Source: Sulfuriflexus sp. | Lineage (GTDB): Bacteria; Pseudomonadota; Gammaproteobacteria; AKS1 | Assembly: GCA_023134145.1 (NCBI GenBank) | Contig: JAGLUW010000010.1 | Location: 1-64,000, forward strand | DNA length: 64,000 nt | Reading direction: 5' to 3' | Part shown: positions 10,103-22,881 of the stretch, piece by piece | Layout: every line of letters begins with the position of its first letter | How positions within the stretch are numbered: position 1 is the first letter of the stretch | Notes under the pieces: generated by a model | Seen by the model: only the letters and a program-made list of their open reading frames with translations | Told to the model about the DNA's origin: nothing | Database searches by the model: none | Program-made: the position numbers and the translations under genes

Positions 10103-12154
10103 ATGAAAGCATTAATTTCGACACTCTTACAAAAAGCATTGTCTCGTTTTACGATTGGTCAAAAGCTTTGGGTAAGCTACGGTGCCTTGCTTGCGGTTAT
10201 TATTGTCATTGCTAGCTCAGTGTTGCTTGCTGAAATAGGTATTAGAAAGAATTTTGCGAGTATTGTCGATGAAAGTCAGCCCGCGATGTTGGCGTCAATG
10301 TCCCTAACAGATCAAGTAAACCGTAGTGCGCAAAGCATGGGGTTTTACTTGTTGAGCAGAGAAGAAGTCCATAAAGATAATTATGTTGAGGAAATTGAGG
10401 GGCTCGCAGCGAGTTTAACCACATTAAATGCGATGCCTGTATTACAACAAAATCCTGAATCATCTAAATTGCTAAAGACTATTACAAGTGATGTAGAACG
10501 TTATATAGGTTACCAAGAAAAAATGCTGGACTTGGCAACCAGTGATGCGAAAAATATTCCATCAATGCGTTATTCAGCAGAAAATTTAAATCCATTTAGC
10601 CAAGAATTTTTACAGAACGTAAGTCAAATGATCCTCTCTGAAGATGAAGAGGAGGCCACAACTGAACGTCGTGAAATTCTAACCGCAATTAATGACATGC
10701 GTTATTCATGGGCAAATATGCTTAATGGTGTGCGTGCATATTTGGCCTTTCGTGGACAAAATTCATTAGATGAAATTGAACTCTATAACGGTAATGTATC
10801 GGCAATGATTGAAAAGCTGTTGGCAAAAGAGGATTTGCTAACACTTGATCAGGCTGATTCTCTAGAGCAAATAATAGAATTTCGAAAGCAGTACATGAAC
10901 AACTTAGCCAAAATGGTTAAGGTGCACGGTAGTGAACAATGGCGTACGGATGCATGGTTAATTCGTAGTGAAATTGGTCCTTTACTTGATGCGATAAAAA
11001 ATAATTTAAATGACTTAGTTAGCTTACAAAAACAGAATGTAGAAATAGCGGTTACGGTAACATCGGATGACTTGAGTGCCCTGCGTACATTAGTTATTAC
11101 ACTGCTTATTTCTGGATTGGTATTAGGTTTATTAAGTGCAATTACAACCAGCGCGGCGATCTGTGGACGTATTAAACAGACTGTAAAAGCGATGAATGAC
11201 ATTGCTGAGGGCGATGGTGATTTAACTCAGAAGCTAGATGAAGTTGGTCGTGATGAAATTGCTGGTTTGGCCAAGGCATTTAATACCTTTGTTGGCAAAA
11301 TGTCGGTATTACTCAAAGCCGTTAGCGAAGTAGGTAATGAGATTGCAGCCTCTGCTTCACAAATGTCGACTGCGGCAGAACAAACCAATCAGGGTATTAC
11401 TGAACAACAGAGTGAAACCGATCAAACGGCGACAGCAATTACTGAAATGGTGCAGACCGCACAGGAAATTGCGCAAAATGCGGCAGGTGCGGCAGAGTCG
11501 GCACAAGCTGCGGATACAGAAGCACAAAATGGTCAAGCCGTTGTTAAAAATACCGTTGATTCTATTCAGTTATTGGCAAGTGAGGTTGATCAGGCCGCTG
11601 TTGTGATTAACCAATTGGAAGCAGATAGTGAAGACATCGGTAAGGTCATTGATGTGATTAAGGGCATTGCTGAGCAGACAAATCTACTCGCACTCAATGC
11701 TGCTATTGAAGCCGCGCGGGCCGGTGAGCAAGGACGTGGTTTCGCGGTTGTTGCTGATGAGGTCAGAACCTTGGCGAGTCGTACTCAAGAATCGACAGAA
11801 GAAATCATGCAAATTATTGATCGTGTACAAGGCGGAGCGCGCAAAGCTGTAAGCGCGATGGAAACAGGTCGTAGTCAAACCGTGATCAGTGTTGAGCAGG
11901 CTGTTAAAGCCGGTGAGTCACTCGCCGCGATTACCCAAGCTGTTTCAACGATTAATGATATGAGCACCCAGATTGCTTATGCTGCCAGTCAGCAAAGTGA
12001 AGTGGCTGAAGAGGTTGATAGAAGCGTGGTGAGTATTGCTCGAATTGGCCATGAAAGCATGACTAATGCCCAGCAAACCTCTGATAGTAGTGCCAATTTG
12101 GCTGAGAATGCGGGTCAGTTGGAGTCATTACTTAGTCAGTTCAAACTCGAATAA
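10103..12154 (+). CDS. Methyl-accepting chemotaxis protein
   Basis: TM segments, HAMP domain, conserved signalling hairpin [43 protein letters not shown]. Confidence 0.96.
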   Translation: MKALISTLLQKALSRFTIGQKLWVSYGALLAVIIVIASSVLLAEIGIRKNFASIVDESQPAMLASMSLTDQVNRSAQSMGFYLLSREEVHKDNYVEEIEGLAASLTTLNAMPVLQQNPESSKLLKTITSDVERYIGYQEKMLDLATSDAKNIPSMRYSAENLNPFSQEFLQNVSQMILSEDEEEATTERREILTAINDMRYSWANMLNGVRAYLAFRGQNSLDEIELYNGNVSAMIEKLLAKEDLLTLDQADSLEQIIEFRKQYMNNLAKMVKVHGSEQWRTDAWLIRSEIGPLLDAIKNNLNDLVSLQKQNVEIAVTVTSDDLSALRTLVITLLISGLVLGLLSAITTSAAICGRIKQTVKAMNDIAEGDGDLTQKLDEVGRDEIAGLAKAFNTFVGKMSVLLKAVSEVGNEIAASASQMSTAAEQTNQGITEQQSETDQTATAITEMVQTAQEIAQNAAGAAESAQAADTEAQNGQAVVKNTVDSIQLLASEVDQAAVVINQLEADSEDIGKVIDVIKGIAEQTNLLALNAAIEAARAGEQGRGFAVVADEVRTLASRTQESTEEIMQIIDRVQGGARKAVSAMETGRSQTVISVEQAVKAGESLAAITQAVSTINDMSTQIAYAASQQSEVAEEVDRSVVSIARIGHESMTNAQQTSDSSANLAENAGQLESLLSQFKLE

Positions 12155-12277
12155 TCTTCGAAAGACCTTATTGTGAATAAAATCGCGCTCTGCATGGCCG
12201 AATGGCTGGCAGGGTTGCGGTGATTTCAGTATCATGCGGCCTTCTACCATCACGTTTAAAGTATAAAGAGAGGCCAA

Positions 12278-15200
12278 ATGCTGCGTTTACGTGGTTGTCC
12301 TGCACTGTCGGCCTTCCGGCTAAATAAATTGCTCGCTCATCTTCGCCAGTCGATTCCGGCTATTAGTGGGGTTGATGCTGAATTCATGCATTTTGCGTGG
12401 CTTGAATCCGAACTTACGGATACCGAATTGTCGGTGCTTGATCGTCTGCTTGATTATGGTCCGAACAACACAGAGCAAGTACCCGAAGGTCAGTTATTAC
12501 TGGTTGTGCCTCGTCCGGGTACGATTTCCCCTTGGTCGAGTAAGGCCAGCGATATTGCGCACAACTGTGGTCTTGCGAATCTACAGCGCATTGAACGCGG
12601 CATAGCCTTTTACCTGCGCACGGAAACGGGTGAGGCATTAAGCTCAGCTGATTGGCAGAAAGTGACAGCTCTGTTGCATGACCGCATGATTGAAGCAGTG
12701 TTTGATTCACTTGATGATGCGGTGAATTTGTTTAGCCAAGCCGAACCTGCGCCGTTTACTTCGGTTGATATTCTTACCGGTGGTGCTGAGGCCTTATCGA
12801 TAGCCAATATTAAATTGGGTCTGGCGCTTTCAGATGATGAGATCGATTACTTAGTTCAAAACTTCACAACCTTAAAACGTAACCCAACCGACATTGAATT
12901 GATGATGTTTGCGCAAGCTAACTCAGAACATTGTCGTCATAAGATTTTTAACGCCGATTGGATTATTGATGGCGTACAGGAAGAGAAGTCGCTGTTCGCA
13001 ATGATTCGTAATACCCATGAGTTACATCCTGATGGTGTGTTGTCTGCCTACGCGGATAATTCAGCGGTGATGAGTGGTTCAAAGGCAACGCGCTTCCAAG
13101 CTGATCCGGTTAGCGGCACATATCATCATGTTGAAGATGATATTTCGATCTTGATGAAGGTGGAAACGCATAACCATCCAACCGCTATTTCACCGGCTCC
13201 CGGTGCGGCGACAGGTTCGGGAGGTGAAATTCGCGATGAAGGCGCAACAGGTCGAGGTTCACGTTTTAAAGCGGGCATGACCGGTTTCTCCGTATCTAAT
13301 TTACGTTTACCTGAAGCCGAACAAGCTTGGGAAACTGATTTTGGTAAACCTGGCCGCATTGTTTCAGCACTAGATATTATGTTGGAAGGCCCGATTGGTG
13401 CGGCCAGTTTTAATAATGAATTTGGTCGTCCAAATTTATGTGGTTATTTCCGTACCTTTGAAGAAAAAGTACCAGGTCCAGAGGGTGACGAAGTACGTGG
13501 TTACCATAAGCCCATTATGTTGGCAGGTGGTCTTGGCAACATACAAGATAAATACGTTGAAAAATTAACATTACAAGCAGGTGCACCTGTTGTTGTACTT
13601 GGTGGACCCGCAATGTTGATTGGTCTTGGTGGTGGCGCAGCGTCATCAATGGCAAGCGGCACTAGCGCCGAAGATTTAGATTTTGCCTCAGTGCAACGTG
13701 GTAACCCTGAGATGCAACGCCGTTGTCAGGAAGTGATTGATCACTGTACTAACCTTGAAGAAAATCTGATTCAAAGTATTCATGATATTGGCGCGGGTGG
13801 TTTGTCGAACGGCGTGCCAGAAATCGTTAATGACAGTGGTCGCGGTGGACGTTTTGAGTTACGTACCATTCCGAACGACGAGCCGGGTATGAGCCCGATG
13901 GAAATTTGGTGTAACGAGTCACAAGAACGCTATGTACTGGTTATTGATCCAGAACGTATTGAAGAGTTTGAAGCACTTTGTGATCGTGAACGTTGCCCCT
14001 ACGCCATTATCGGTGAAGTAACAGAAGAAACGGATCTGATATTGGGTGATGGTTATTTTGATAACACACCGATCAATATTCCATTGACCGTGTTACTCGG
14101 TAAGCCACCTAAGATGCTACGTGATGTGCACCACAAGCCATTTAAGAAACAAGATTTTTCGACAGCCGAGATTGATGTTGTCGACGCCGCATTGCGCGTT
14201 TTACATTTACCGAGTGTGGCGGATAAAAGTTTTCTTATTACCATTGGTGATCGCAGTGTCACCGGTTTAGTCGCACGAGATCAAATGGTTGGTCCTTGGC
14301 AAGTCCCAGTTGCCGATGTTGCGGTTACTGCGAGTGGTTTTAATCATCATTGTGGTGAAGCCATGGCGCTGGGTGAACGTACACCGGTTGCTTTATTACA
14401 CCATGCCGCTTCGGGTCGTATGGCGGTTGCCGAAGCGATTACCAATATTGCTGCATCACGCATTAATAAACTCAGCGATCTAAAACTATCAGCAAACTGG
14501 ATGGCACCTGCTGGTCACCCGGGTGAAGATGCAGGGCTTTACGACACGGTGAAAGCCGTGGGTATGGAGTTGTGTCCAGAGTTAGGAATTTGTATTCCGG
14601 TTGGCAAAGACTCCATGTCGATGAAAACAGTTTGGCAACAAGACGGCGAAGATCGCAGTGTGACTTCGCCACTGTCGTTAGTGATTTCTGCTTTTGCTCC
14701 TGTGCTGGATGTACGCAAAACCTTAACGCCTCAGTTGCGAACCGATAAAGGCGATACTGATTTAATTTTGATTGATCTCGGCAAAGGCAAAAATCGTTTG
14801 GGCGGTTCTGCCTTGGCGCAAGTCTACAAACAGATTGGTCATCATCCTGCCGATCTTGATGATCCGAATTCACTCAAACAGTTCTTTGCTGTCATTCAGC
14901 AGCTCAATGCGGATAATTTATTATTGGCCTATCACGATCGTTCTGATGGTGGTTTGTTTGCAGCTGTGACCGAGATGGCCTTTGCCGGACATACAGGTAT
15001 CACGGTCGACTTAGATTCATTAGGTGATGACAGCACGGCTGCTTTGTTTAGTGAAGAATTAGGCGCAGTCATTCAGGTTGCACATTGTGATGCTGATGCT
15101 GTACTTGAAGCCTTCCACGAAGCGGGGCTTGCGCATTACAGTCATGTGATTGGTTCATTAAATGACGATGACAATATTGTGTTCCGTTTCGCGAACAAAG

Positions 15201-16171
15201 ATATTCTGAATAAATCACGTGTTGAGTTGCATCGTGCTTGGTCTGAAACCAGTTGGCGCATGCAGAGCCTACGTGACAATCCTGTTCGCGCACAGCAAGA
15301 ATATGATCAATTGTTAGATGAAAATAATCCGGGTATGCAGCCGCAACTGAGTTTTGATCCGGAAGACAACATAACAGCACCGTACATCGGCAAAGGTGTA
15401 CGACCACAAATGGCTATCTTGCGAGAGCAAGGCGTCAATGGTCAGCGTGAAATGGCCGCGGCATTTGATAAAGCCGGTTTTACTGCCGTTGATGTACACA
15501 TGAGTGATGTCATCAGTGGTCGCGTTAGTTTGGCTGATTTCCGAGGGCTAGTTGCTTGTGGTGGTTTCTCTTATGGTGATGTATTAGGTGCGGGACAAGG
15601 TTGGGCTAAGTCAGTGTTGTTTAATCCACGCGCACGTGATGAATTTTCAGAATTTTTTGATCGTAATGATAGTTTTGGTTTAGGTATTTGTAATGGTTGT
15701 CAGATGATGTCGTCATTGCAAGAACTCATTCCAGGCAGTGATGCCTGGCCACAATTTAAGCGCAATGATTCAGAGCAATTTGAAGCACGCGTAGCGATGG
15801 TTGAGATTCAAGAATCACCTTCGATTTTATTAGCTGGGATGGAAGGCTCACGTCTGCCGATTGCTGTAGCACATGGTGAAGGTCGCGCTGAATTCGCTGG
15901 TCATGGCTTAGAACAAGCGGAGAGTGCAGGCTTAGTGAGCTTACGTTATGTCGATAACTATGGTGAGGTTGCAAATACCTATCCAGCCAACCCAAATGGT
16001 TCACCTCATGGTGTGACGGGTATGACAACGACTGACGGTCGCTTTACTATCATGATGCCGCATCCTGAGCGTATTTTCCGTACTATGCAGTATTCATGGC
16101 ACCCAGATGAATGGGGTGAAGATGGGCCATGGATGAGAATGTTTCGTAATGCGCGTGTTTGGGTTGATTAG
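12278..16171 (+). CDS. purL: Phosphoribosylformylglycinamidine synthase
   Basis: 1297 aa; [51 protein letters not shown]-terminal glutamine amidotransferase [26 protein letters not shown]. Confidence 0.98.
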   Translation: MLRLRGCPALSAFRLNKLLAHLRQSIPAISGVDAEFMHFAWLESELTDTELSVLDRLLDYGPNNTEQVPEGQLLLVVPRPGTISPWSSKASDIAHNCGLANLQRIERGIAFYLRTETGEALSSADWQKVTALLHDRMIEAVFDSLDDAVNLFSQAEPAPFTSVDILTGGAEALSIANIKLGLALSDDEIDYLVQNFTTLKRNPTDIELMMFAQANSEHCRHKIFNADWIIDGVQEEKSLFAMIRNTHELHPDGVLSAYADNSAVMSGSKATRFQADPVSGTYHHVEDDISILMKVETHNHPTAISPAPGAATGSGGEIRDEGATGRGSRFKAGMTGFSVSNLRLPEAEQAWETDFGKPGRIVSALDIMLEGPIGAASFNNEFGRPNLCGYFRTFEEKVPGPEGDEVRGYHKPIMLAGGLGNIQDKYVEKLTLQAGAPVVVLGGPAMLIGLGGGAASSMASGTSAEDLDFASVQRGNPEMQRRCQEVIDHCTNLEENLIQSIHDIGAGGLSNGVPEIVNDSGRGGRFELRTIPNDEPGMSPMEIWCNESQERYVLVIDPERIEEFEALCDRERCPYAIIGEVTEETDLILGDGYFDNTPINIPLTVLLGKPPKMLRDVHHKPFKKQDFSTAEIDVVDAALRVLHLPSVADKSFLITIGDRSVTGLVARDQMVGPWQVPVADVAVTASGFNHHCGEAMALGERTPVALLHHAASGRMAVAEAITNIAASRINKLSDLKLSANWMAPAGHPGEDAGLYDTVKAVGMELCPELGICIPVGKDSMSMKTVWQQDGEDRSVTSPLSLVISAFAPVLDVRKTLTPQLRTDKGDTDLILIDLGKGKNRLGGSALAQVYKQIGHHPADLDDPNSLKQFFAVIQQLNADNLLLAYHDRSDGGLFAAVTEMAFAGHTGITVDLDSLGDDSTAALFSEELGAVIQVAHCDADAVLEAFHEAGLAHYSHVIGSLNDDDNIVFRFANKDILNKSRVELHRAWSETSWRMQSLRDNPVRAQQEYDQLLDENNPGMQPQLSFDPEDNITAPYIGKGVRPQMAILREQGVNGQREMAAAFDKAGFTAVDVHMSDVISGRVSLADFRGLVACGGFSYGDVLGAGQGWAKSVLFNPRARDEFSEFFDRNDSFGLGICNGCQMMSSLQELIPGSDAWPQFKRNDSEQFEARVAMVEIQESPSILLAGMEGSRLPIAVAHGEGRAEFAGHGLEQAESAGLVSLRYVDNYGEVANTYPANPNGSPHGVTGMTTTDGRFTIMMPHPERIFRTMQYSWHPDEWGEDGPWMRMFRNARVWVD

Positions 16172-16255
16172 CAAGCTGTATTACGATGACAATGCAACTT
16201 TCTTGGTAAAATAGAGTCATAACAACAAGATAATAATTATAGAGGCGTATTCAGA

Positions 16256-17236
16256 ATGTTAATCAAGATCAAAAATAAGAATGATATATATTCTTCTGAG
16301 ATAACGGATCAAGAAACATTCAAACAGCGCCGTGAATTTATTAAGCAAAGCGGTCAATTTGCTCTTGCGGCGGCAGGCACTTTAGCTGCTCCAGAACTGC
16401 TTGCGGGTGCGTTACCAACGCCAGCACCACGGGCGAAGATTGCAGGTGTTACTAAAGGCCCTTTTAGTACCGATCAAAAGCCGAATAAATATAAAGATAT
16501 TACCAATTATTGTAATTACTACGAATTTGGTACGGGTAAACGAGATCCTGCAGTGAACGCCCATTCATTGAAAACCAATCCATGGCAAGTTGCGATTGAA
16601 GGCGAGGTTGAAAAACCGGGTGTTTATAATCTTGAAGACATTTTAAAACCACATGATCTTGAAGAACGTATTTACCGTTTTCGTTGTGTAGAAGCATGGT
16701 CAATGGTTGTACCTTGGGTTGGTTTTCCACTAGCTGACTTGATTAAGCGTTTTAAGCCGACATCGAAAGCCAAGTATGTTGAATTCCAAACACTCTATGA
16801 TCCAGAAAACATGCCAGGGCAACGTCGTCGTATTTTGAGCTGGCCATACACAGAAGGTTTGCGTATGGATGAAGCAATGAATCCATTAACAATGATGGTG
16901 GTTGGTCTATACGGTGAAGTTTTACCGAATCAAAATGGTGCGCCACTACGTTTAATCGTACCTTGGAAGTATGGTTTCAAAAGTATTAAGTCAATTGCCA
17001 AGATTCGTTTCACAGAACATCAACCAACGACCGCTTGGAATCAATCTGCACCACGTGAATATGGATTCTATTCAAATGTAAATCCAGAGGTTTCTCATCC
17101 ACGTTGGAGCCAAGCTAAAGAACGCGTATTGGGTTCGGGTTTCTTTGCCAAGAAAGCTGAAACTAAAATATTCAATGGTTACGCAGATGAAGTTGCCAGC
17201 CTTTATACCGGTATGGATCTGCGTAAGTTCTTCTAA
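16256..17236 (+). CDS. msrP: Protein-methionine-sulfoxide reductase catalytic subunit MsrP
   Basis: Tat-like signal [29 protein letters not shown]; molybdopterin oxidoreductase motif [20 protein letters not shown]; adjacent msrQ. Confidence 0.95.
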   Translation: MLIKIKNKNDIYSSEITDQETFKQRREFIKQSGQFALAAAGTLAAPELLAGALPTPAPRAKIAGVTKGPFSTDQKPNKYKDITNYCNYYEFGTGKRDPAVNAHSLKTNPWQVAIEGEVEKPGVYNLEDILKPHDLEERIYRFRCVEAWSMVVPWVGFPLADLIKRFKPTSKAKYVEFQTLYDPENMPGQRRRILSWPYTEGLRMDEAMNPLTMMVVGLYGEVLPNQNGAPLRLIVPWKYGFKSIKSIAKIRFTEHQPTTAWNQSAPREYGFYSNVNPEVSHPRWSQAKERVLGSGFFAKKAETKIFNGYADEVASLYTGMDLRKFF

Positions 17237-17260
17237 GTAATCTTCAATCAGACTCTAGCC

Positions 17261-17860
17261 ATGATGAGTGAACAGACAATACGCTGGCTGATTAAACCGG
17301 TTCTGTTCGTTTTATGTCTAGTTCCACTAGGATTATTCACCTTCGATGTGATGTCTGGCGAGCTGAGTGCTGATCCTGTTAAGGATGCAACACTCTTTAC
17401 TGGTGATTGGACGCTGAGATTCTTACTTATTACCCTTTGTGTTACTCCATTACGCCGTCTATTCGGATGGATTTGGCTAATCAAATTACGAAGAATGCTC
17501 GGACTGTATGCCTTCTTTTATGCCTGTTTGCATTTTACTGTTTGGTTCTGGTTAGATCGAGAACTGCAATTGGGTGATGTGATTGAAGATATCATTAAAC
17601 GCCCCTATATCACCGTAGGCTTCTCTGCTTTTATGATGCTTATTCCTTTAGCAATCACTTCCAATAAGTATTCGATTTGTCGTTTGAAGAAACGCTGGCA
17701 GAAATTACACAAACTTGTTTATTTGATAGCGGCTTTAGGAGTATTACATTTTCTCTGGTTAGTGAAGTCAGATGTGCTTGAGCCATTAATTTATGGTGTA
17801 TTGTTGATTGTCTTATTGAGTATTCGAGCTTGGTGGGAACGACGAGCAAAAACGATATAA
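17261..17860 (+). CDS. msrQ: Heme-binding membrane subunit MsrQ
   Basis: Multi-TM, LRRMLGLYAFFYACLHFTVWFWLDR, KKRWQKLHKLVYLIAALGVLHFLWL. Confidence 0.94.
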   Translation: MMSEQTIRWLIKPVLFVLCLVPLGLFTFDVMSGELSADPVKDATLFTGDWTLRFLLITLCVTPLRRLFGWIWLIKLRRMLGLYAFFYACLHFTVWFWLDRELQLGDVIEDIIKRPYITVGFSAFMMLIPLAITSNKYSICRLKKRWQKLHKLVYLIAALGVLHFLWLVKSDVLEPLIYGVLLIVLLSIRAWWERRAKTI

Positions 17861-17960
17861 ATTCACGCCTCATTTTCTTGTAGATTCAGTCTAAATGTCA
17901 CTGTAAAGCAGGTTTCATCTGCTATAGTTAACTCTAAGTGGTCATAAAAAATAATAAATA

Positions 17961-18830
17961 ATGACTCAGGAAGGAGAGGGAATGTCCATGTCTGCTAGTT
18001 TTAGGATACGTGGTTGGCTGCTATTGTTGTTGTGTTTATTATTTCCGGTTTCAGCGCTGGCTGATAAGCCCGTGTATAAACTTGCCATTGTTCCGCAGTA
18101 CACACCTTTATTTATTTTCCGTAATTGGCGCCCATTGGTCGAGCAAATCGAGAAAGACACGGGGATACGTCTAGAAATAAATACTTACAAAACGTTTAAT
18201 CAATTTATAAAAGCCTTGCAGAATGGTGAACCCGACTTTAGTTATTTGTCGCCCTATCATTTAGTTCTTGCACGTAAAAAACAAGATTACATCCCTTTAT
18301 TACGAGATGGTGACAAAAGGTTGGTGGGTATTGTTGTTGTGCCTAATGAAAGTAAGTTACAAGAAATTAATGAGCTGAATGGTAAGACGATTGCTTTTCC
18401 ATCGCCTAATGCATTTGCGGCTTCTTTATATATGAGGGCATGGTTACGTGAAAAAATAGGCATCGATTTTACGCCTAATTATGTAGGCACGCATGGTAAC
18501 GTTTACCGAAATGTAGTGCATGGTTTTGTTAGTGCTGGTGCTGGTGTGAACAGCACTTTGGCAAGTCAACCGAAGCCATTGCAAGAATCGCTAAGAGTTT
18601 TGTATGAAATACCCGGTGTGGCAAGCCATCCTTTAGCTGCACATAGTCGTGTACCTACGAAAATCAGAGAAGCCCTTGTTAAAGGAATTTATTCATTAAG
18701 TCAGAGTGAGCGAGGTCGAAAATTATTATCAGCGATACAGATCGCAAAACCAGTAGCAGCAGATTATGCAGCAGATTATGCTTTTCTCGAGAAGCTTAAT
18801 TTGGAAAAGTACCGTGGGATTGATAAATGA
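17961..18830 (+). CDS. PhnD-like phosphate/phosphite/phosphonate periplasmic binding protein
   Basis: Signal peptide; YKLAIVPQYTPLFIFRNWRPLVEQIEKDTG, DFSYLSPYHLVLAR, GKTIAFPSPNAFAASLYMRA; stop overlaps next gene start (ATGA). Confidence 0.85.
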   Translation: MTQEGEGMSMSASFRIRGWLLLLLCLLFPVSALADKPVYKLAIVPQYTPLFIFRNWRPLVEQIEKDTGIRLEINTYKTFNQFIKALQNGEPDFSYLSPYHLVLARKKQDYIPLLRDGDKRLVGIVVVPNESKLQEINELNGKTIAFPSPNAFAASLYMRAWLREKIGIDFTPNYVGTHGNVYRNVVHGFVSAGAGVNSTLASQPKPLQESLRVLYEIPGVASHPLAAHSRVPTKIREALVKGIYSLSQSERGRKLLSAIQIAKPVAADYAADYAFLEKLNLEKYRGIDK

Positions 18831-20719
18831 TTTCGGAACAGGCAAAAAACGGTAGGTCTAGTCGCAAACCACCTTTTATTCGCAGGCTATATTTTCAAAT
18901 AGTTGTGTTTGGTGCGTTTGCCTTGGCAACCGCGATTTTGTTATTCACTTGGAATATTGGTAACGAACAACTCGATTTCGCTTTGGAATCAATTAAGACA
19001 CAAGCACGTACATTAGTTAGTAATACTGCTTCAGCTGCAAGTAATTATATTGTGGTGAAAGATTTGGGTGGAATAGAAGAGGTATTGGCATATTCGGCAA
19101 CATTTCCAGATGTTGTTTCTCTTAAGATAACCGACTCAAAAGGTCTGGTGTATGGGTATGTTATTCGAAATGCACAAGATGTAATTGAGCCTAATTACGG
19201 TTTAAGGAAAATAGATCTACCACAAGAATACATAGAGAAGATTACTGTTACGAACAATATTATGTCGCTGTGGTTTCCCATTGAGCAAGGAAGTTTAGGT
19301 TGGGTGCAGATGGAGTTTAGCCTTGATAGGGCAGCAGCATTACAAAGAGCAATTTGGAAAAATGGCATTATAACTTCGGTATTTGCTTTTGTTGTCAGCA
19401 TTGCGCTGTTGATTCTTTTGCTAAATAAACCAATGAATGCTTTGAGTAATGCAACTAAGTTTGCCCGAGGTCTATATAAAAATACCGGTGAGGTGATGCC
19501 ATTTCAGAAAAGTGCATTTGAAATTGAACAGTTAGAACATGCACTAAATTATGCGTCTTACCAAATTCATGCTTCGAGTAAAGGCTTGACGGATATTAAA
19601 TTAGCATTGGATGCGCATGCGATTGTTGGTATTACTGATCGGAAGGGTAAATTAACTTATGTGAATGATAAGTTTTGCAATATTTCTGGATATACTCGTG
19701 CCGAGTTAATTGGACAAGGGTACGATATCTTAGATTCTGGTTACCATGATGATGCCTTCTATAAATCACTTCGAGATACGATCTTTACGGGTAAGGTATG
19801 GCATGGTGAAATTTGTGATTCACGTAAAGATGGAAGTGTCTATTGGGTTGAAACAACAATTGTTCCATTTGTGAATAAGCAAGGTATGCCTTATCAGTAT
19901 GTAGGAATTCAAACTGATATTAGTGATCGTAAAGAAGCTGCACAGAAGCTTCGAGACTATCAAGAACATCTTGAAGATAAGGTTGAAGAAAGAACCAATA
20001 ACCTGAAAGTGGCGAACAGTGAATTAGAGTCCTTTTGTTATTCGGTATCGCATGACCTACGAGCGCCATTACGCAGTATCGATGGCTTTAGTCAGGCCTT
20101 ATTAGAAGACTGCGCGGAACAACTGGATGAACAAGCCTGTGATTATTTAGATAGGGTGCGCACTTCCAGTCATCGCATGGGTGAGTTGATTGAATCATTG
20201 TTGAATCTCTCAAAAGTAGTTCGTTCTGACATGATTAAATCACAGGTTAATTTAAGTCAGCTTGCAGTCAATGTTATAAATCAATTATCTACCGGTGAAC
20301 CAGAGCGTAAAGTTGATTTTATTTGTGCACCTGACTTAGTCGTATCGGGTGATGAGCGATTATTATTAGCGATGCTTGAGAACTTGTTGGGTAATGCTTG
20401 GAAGTTCACCTCACGTAGCGATCAAGCATCAATAGAATTGGGTGTCGTGCATGAAGAAACTCGAGATGTGTTTTTCATTCGTGATAATGGTACGGGCTTT
20501 GATGAAAAGTATATGCACAAGATGTTTGAACCATTCCAACGTTTACACTCCAATGATGATTACGAAGGAACGGGTATAGGGCTTGCCACGGTGCAACGTA
20601 TTGTTCGTCGTCATGGTGGTGAAGTGTGGGCGGAGAGTACAGCTGATAATGGTGCGACTATCTTCTTTGAACTGGGAGAGCCTGTTATTGCATGCTTGAG
20701 TAAGGATTTCGTTGCATAA
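18827..20719 (+). CDS. PAS-domain sensor histidine kinase
   Basis: TM helices, PAS/PAC, HisKA FCYSVSHDLRAPLRSIDGFSQAL, HATPase GTGIGLATVQRIVRRHGG. Confidence 0.93.
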   Translation: MISEQAKNGRSSRKPPFIRRLYFQIVVFGAFALATAILLFTWNIGNEQLDFALESIKTQARTLVSNTASAASNYIVVKDLGGIEEVLAYSATFPDVVSLKITDSKGLVYGYVIRNAQDVIEPNYGLRKIDLPQEYIEKITVTNNIMSLWFPIEQGSLGWVQMEFSLDRAAALQRAIWKNGIITSVFAFVVSIALLILLLNKPMNALSNATKFARGLYKNTGEVMPFQKSAFEIEQLEHALNYASYQIHASSKGLTDIKLALDAHAIVGITDRKGKLTYVNDKFCNISGYTRAELIGQGYDILDSGYHDDAFYKSLRDTIFTGKVWHGEICDSRKDGSVYWVETTIVPFVNKQGMPYQYVGIQTDISDRKEAAQKLRDYQEHLEDKVEERTNNLKVANSELESFCYSVSHDLRAPLRSIDGFSQALLEDCAEQLDEQACDYLDRVRTSSHRMGELIESLLNLSKVVRSDMIKSQVNLSQLAVNVINQLSTGEPERKVDFICAPDLVVSGDERLLLAMLENLLGNAWKFTSRSDQASIELGVVHEETRDVFFIRDNGTGFDEKYMHKMFEPFQRLHSNDDYEGTGIGLATVQRIVRRHGGEVWAESTADNGATIFFELGEPVIACLSKDFVA

Positions 20720-20831
20720 TAGCCATCATTGTCAGAGTTTAAGCATCGGTTCTCAAACTCATTCTGATTAAATCTACGCCTACATGGCGATTAAAGACTA
20801 ATTCTGTAACTTTTCAGTCAGTTATTGGCAA

Positions 20832-20876
20832 ATACCCTAGGATTTCATGCATCTGATACCTAGATCGGGTATCCTA
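20832..20876 (+). promoter_or_regulatory. Cluster of mutually exclusive inverted repeats upstream of glyA
   Basis: ATACCC (20832-20837), TAGGAT (20838-20843) and GATACC (20855-20860) are each complementary to parts of GGGTATCCTA (20867-20876). Confidence 0.3.
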
Positions 20877-21012
20877 TGCGCCCTTTCTAGCGGAAATACT
20901 GTGAATCGCGACTAGCTAGGTATGCGGTTCCAGAAAAGCTCGAAATTTGAGCATTAAACTATTTAATTCAATTACTTACTGAGATCATTCTCAGTGGCAG
21001 AGGTGGTGCAAG

Positions 21013-22272
21013 ATGTTTGGTAACGAAACGATAGCGGAGTTTGACGCAGAATTATGGAAAGCCATGCAGGCGGAAGAACAACGCCAGGAAGATCACATCG
21101 AACTGATTGCCTCTGAAAATCATGCCAGCCCACGTGTGATGGAAGCGCAAGGCTCTGTTTTAACTAATAAATATGCCGAAGGTTATCCTTTCAAACGCTA
21201 TTATGGTGGTTGTGAGTATGTTGATATCGCCGAACAATTAGCGATTGACCGTGTTAAAGAGCTGTTTGGTGCGGATTATGCCAATGTTCAGCCTCACTCG
21301 GGTTCACAAGCCAATGCCGCTGTTTACATGGCGCTACTTGAACCGGGCGACACTGTTTTAGGTATGAGTCTGGCTCATGGTGGTCACTTAACTCATGGTT
21401 CTAAAGTTAGTTTTTCTGGCAAAATCTATAACGCGGTTCAGTACGGTCTCGATGAAGCGACCGGTGAAATTGATTACGCTCAGGTTGAAGCGTTAGCAAA
21501 AGAACATAAACCCAAAATGATTATCGCTGGATTTAGTGCCTATTCACGTATTGTAGATTGGCAGCGTTTCCGCGAGATTGCTGATGAAGTGGGTGCCTAC
21601 TTTATGGTCGATATGGCACACGTTGCAGGTTTGATTGCCGCAGGTGTTTACCCTAACCCAACTCAAATTGCAGATGTCACAACAAGTACCACACATAAAA
21701 CATTGCGTGGCCCTCGTGGCGGGATCATTCTTGCTAAATCAAATCCTGAAATCGAAAAGAAATTAAACTCAGCAATCTTCCCCGGCATTCAAGGTGGTCC
21801 ATTGATGCACGTGATTGCAGCTAAGGCAGTGGCATTTCTTGAAGCACAACAACCAGAGTTTAAGGTTTATCAACAACAAGTTATTGATAATGCACGAGCG
21901 ATGGCTGAAGTATTCTTGGAGCGTGGTTACCAAGTTGTCTCAAATGGTACAGACAACCATTTATTCCTGGTCGATTTCATTGAAAAAGGAATCACCGGTA
22001 AAGAGGCGGAAGCGGCATTGGGCGCAGCTAATATTACGGTGAACAAAAATTCAGTACCAAACGATCCTCAATCACCCTTTGTTACCAGTGGTATTCGCAT
22101 TGGCACACCGGCAATAACAACACGTGGTTTTACCGAAGCTGATTCTAGTCAGTTAGCCGGTTGGATGTGTGACGTATTGGAAAACATGGATGATCAGTCT
22201 GTGTTAGAAAATGTTAAAGCACAGGTACTAGATATTTGTAGCAGCTTACCTGTGTATAAGAAAGCCGATTAA
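21013..22272 (+). CDS. glyA: Serine hydroxymethyltransferase
   Basis: [48 protein letters not shown]. Confidence 0.98.
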   Translation: MFGNETIAEFDAELWKAMQAEEQRQEDHIELIASENHASPRVMEAQGSVLTNKYAEGYPFKRYYGGCEYVDIAEQLAIDRVKELFGADYANVQPHSGSQANAAVYMALLEPGDTVLGMSLAHGGHLTHGSKVSFSGKIYNAVQYGLDEATGEIDYAQVEALAKEHKPKMIIAGFSAYSRIVDWQRFREIADEVGAYFMVDMAHVAGLIAAGVYPNPTQIADVTTSTTHKTLRGPRGGIILAKSNPEIEKKLNSAIFPGIQGGPLMHVIAAKAVAFLEAQQPEFKVYQQQVIDNARAMAEVFLERGYQVVSNGTDNHLFLVDFIEKGITGKEAEAALGAANITVNKNSVPNDPQSPFVTSGIRIGTPAITTRGFTEADSSQLAGWMCDVLENMDDQSVLENVKAQVLDICSSLPVYKKAD

Positions 22273-22299
22273 AACGTAGAGTAATTTTGGAGCGTTGAG

Positions 22300-22857
22300 A
22301 TGCAATGCCCGTTCTGTAATGCCGAAGAAACCAAGGTTATTGATTCGCGTTTAGCGAACGATGGTGATGCAGTGCGTCGTCGTCGTGAATGCCTGACATG
22401 TTCAGAACGTTTTACGACCTATGAAACGGCTGAATTGGTTATGCCGCGTATTGTTAAGAGTGATGGCAGTCGAGTTCCTTTTGATGAAGCAAAATTGGCT
22501 AGCGGCATTATGCGTTCTCTGGAAAAACGTCCAGTAGAAACAGAACAGATTGATGCGGCGATCAGTCATATTAAACAACGTCTACGGGCGACAGGTGATC
22601 GTGAAGTACCGTCATTGATGGTAGGCGAGTGTGTCATGGATGCGTTACGTGAACTAGATCATGTGGCCTATGTTCGTTTCGCTTCTGTTTATCGTAGCTT
22701 TGAAGATATCAAAGAATTCCGCGAAGAGATTGAGCGGCTTGAGCGTGAACCTTCATCAGAAGTTCGTCGACAACAACTGTCCTTATTGCCATCAAACGTT
22801 AGCGATAAGGTAACAAGCATTCGTTCGCGCAAAGGAAAGAAAGATCCTTCCAGCTGA
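22300..22857 (+). CDS. nrdR: Transcriptional repressor NrdR
   Basis: Zinc ribbon [42 protein letters not shown] plus ATP-cone. Confidence 0.97.
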   Translation: MQCPFCNAEETKVIDSRLANDGDAVRRRRECLTCSERFTTYETAELVMPRIVKSDGSRVPFDEAKLASGIMRSLEKRPVETEQIDAAISHIKQRLRATGDREVPSLMVGECVMDALRELDHVAYVRFASVYRSFEDIKEFREEIERLEREPSSEVRRQQLSLLPSNVSDKVTSIRSRKGKKDPSS

Positions 22858-22881
22858 ATTGGTTGGGGATTTTAAAATACA

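Noticed and set aside
12414-12710. Antisense ORF (98 aa) inside purL
   Set aside because: Wholly embedded opposite a strongly supported purL; no recognisable domain or start context. Same reasoning applies to other antisense ORFs in the track (e.g. 14472-14873, 15069-15407, 15756-16028).
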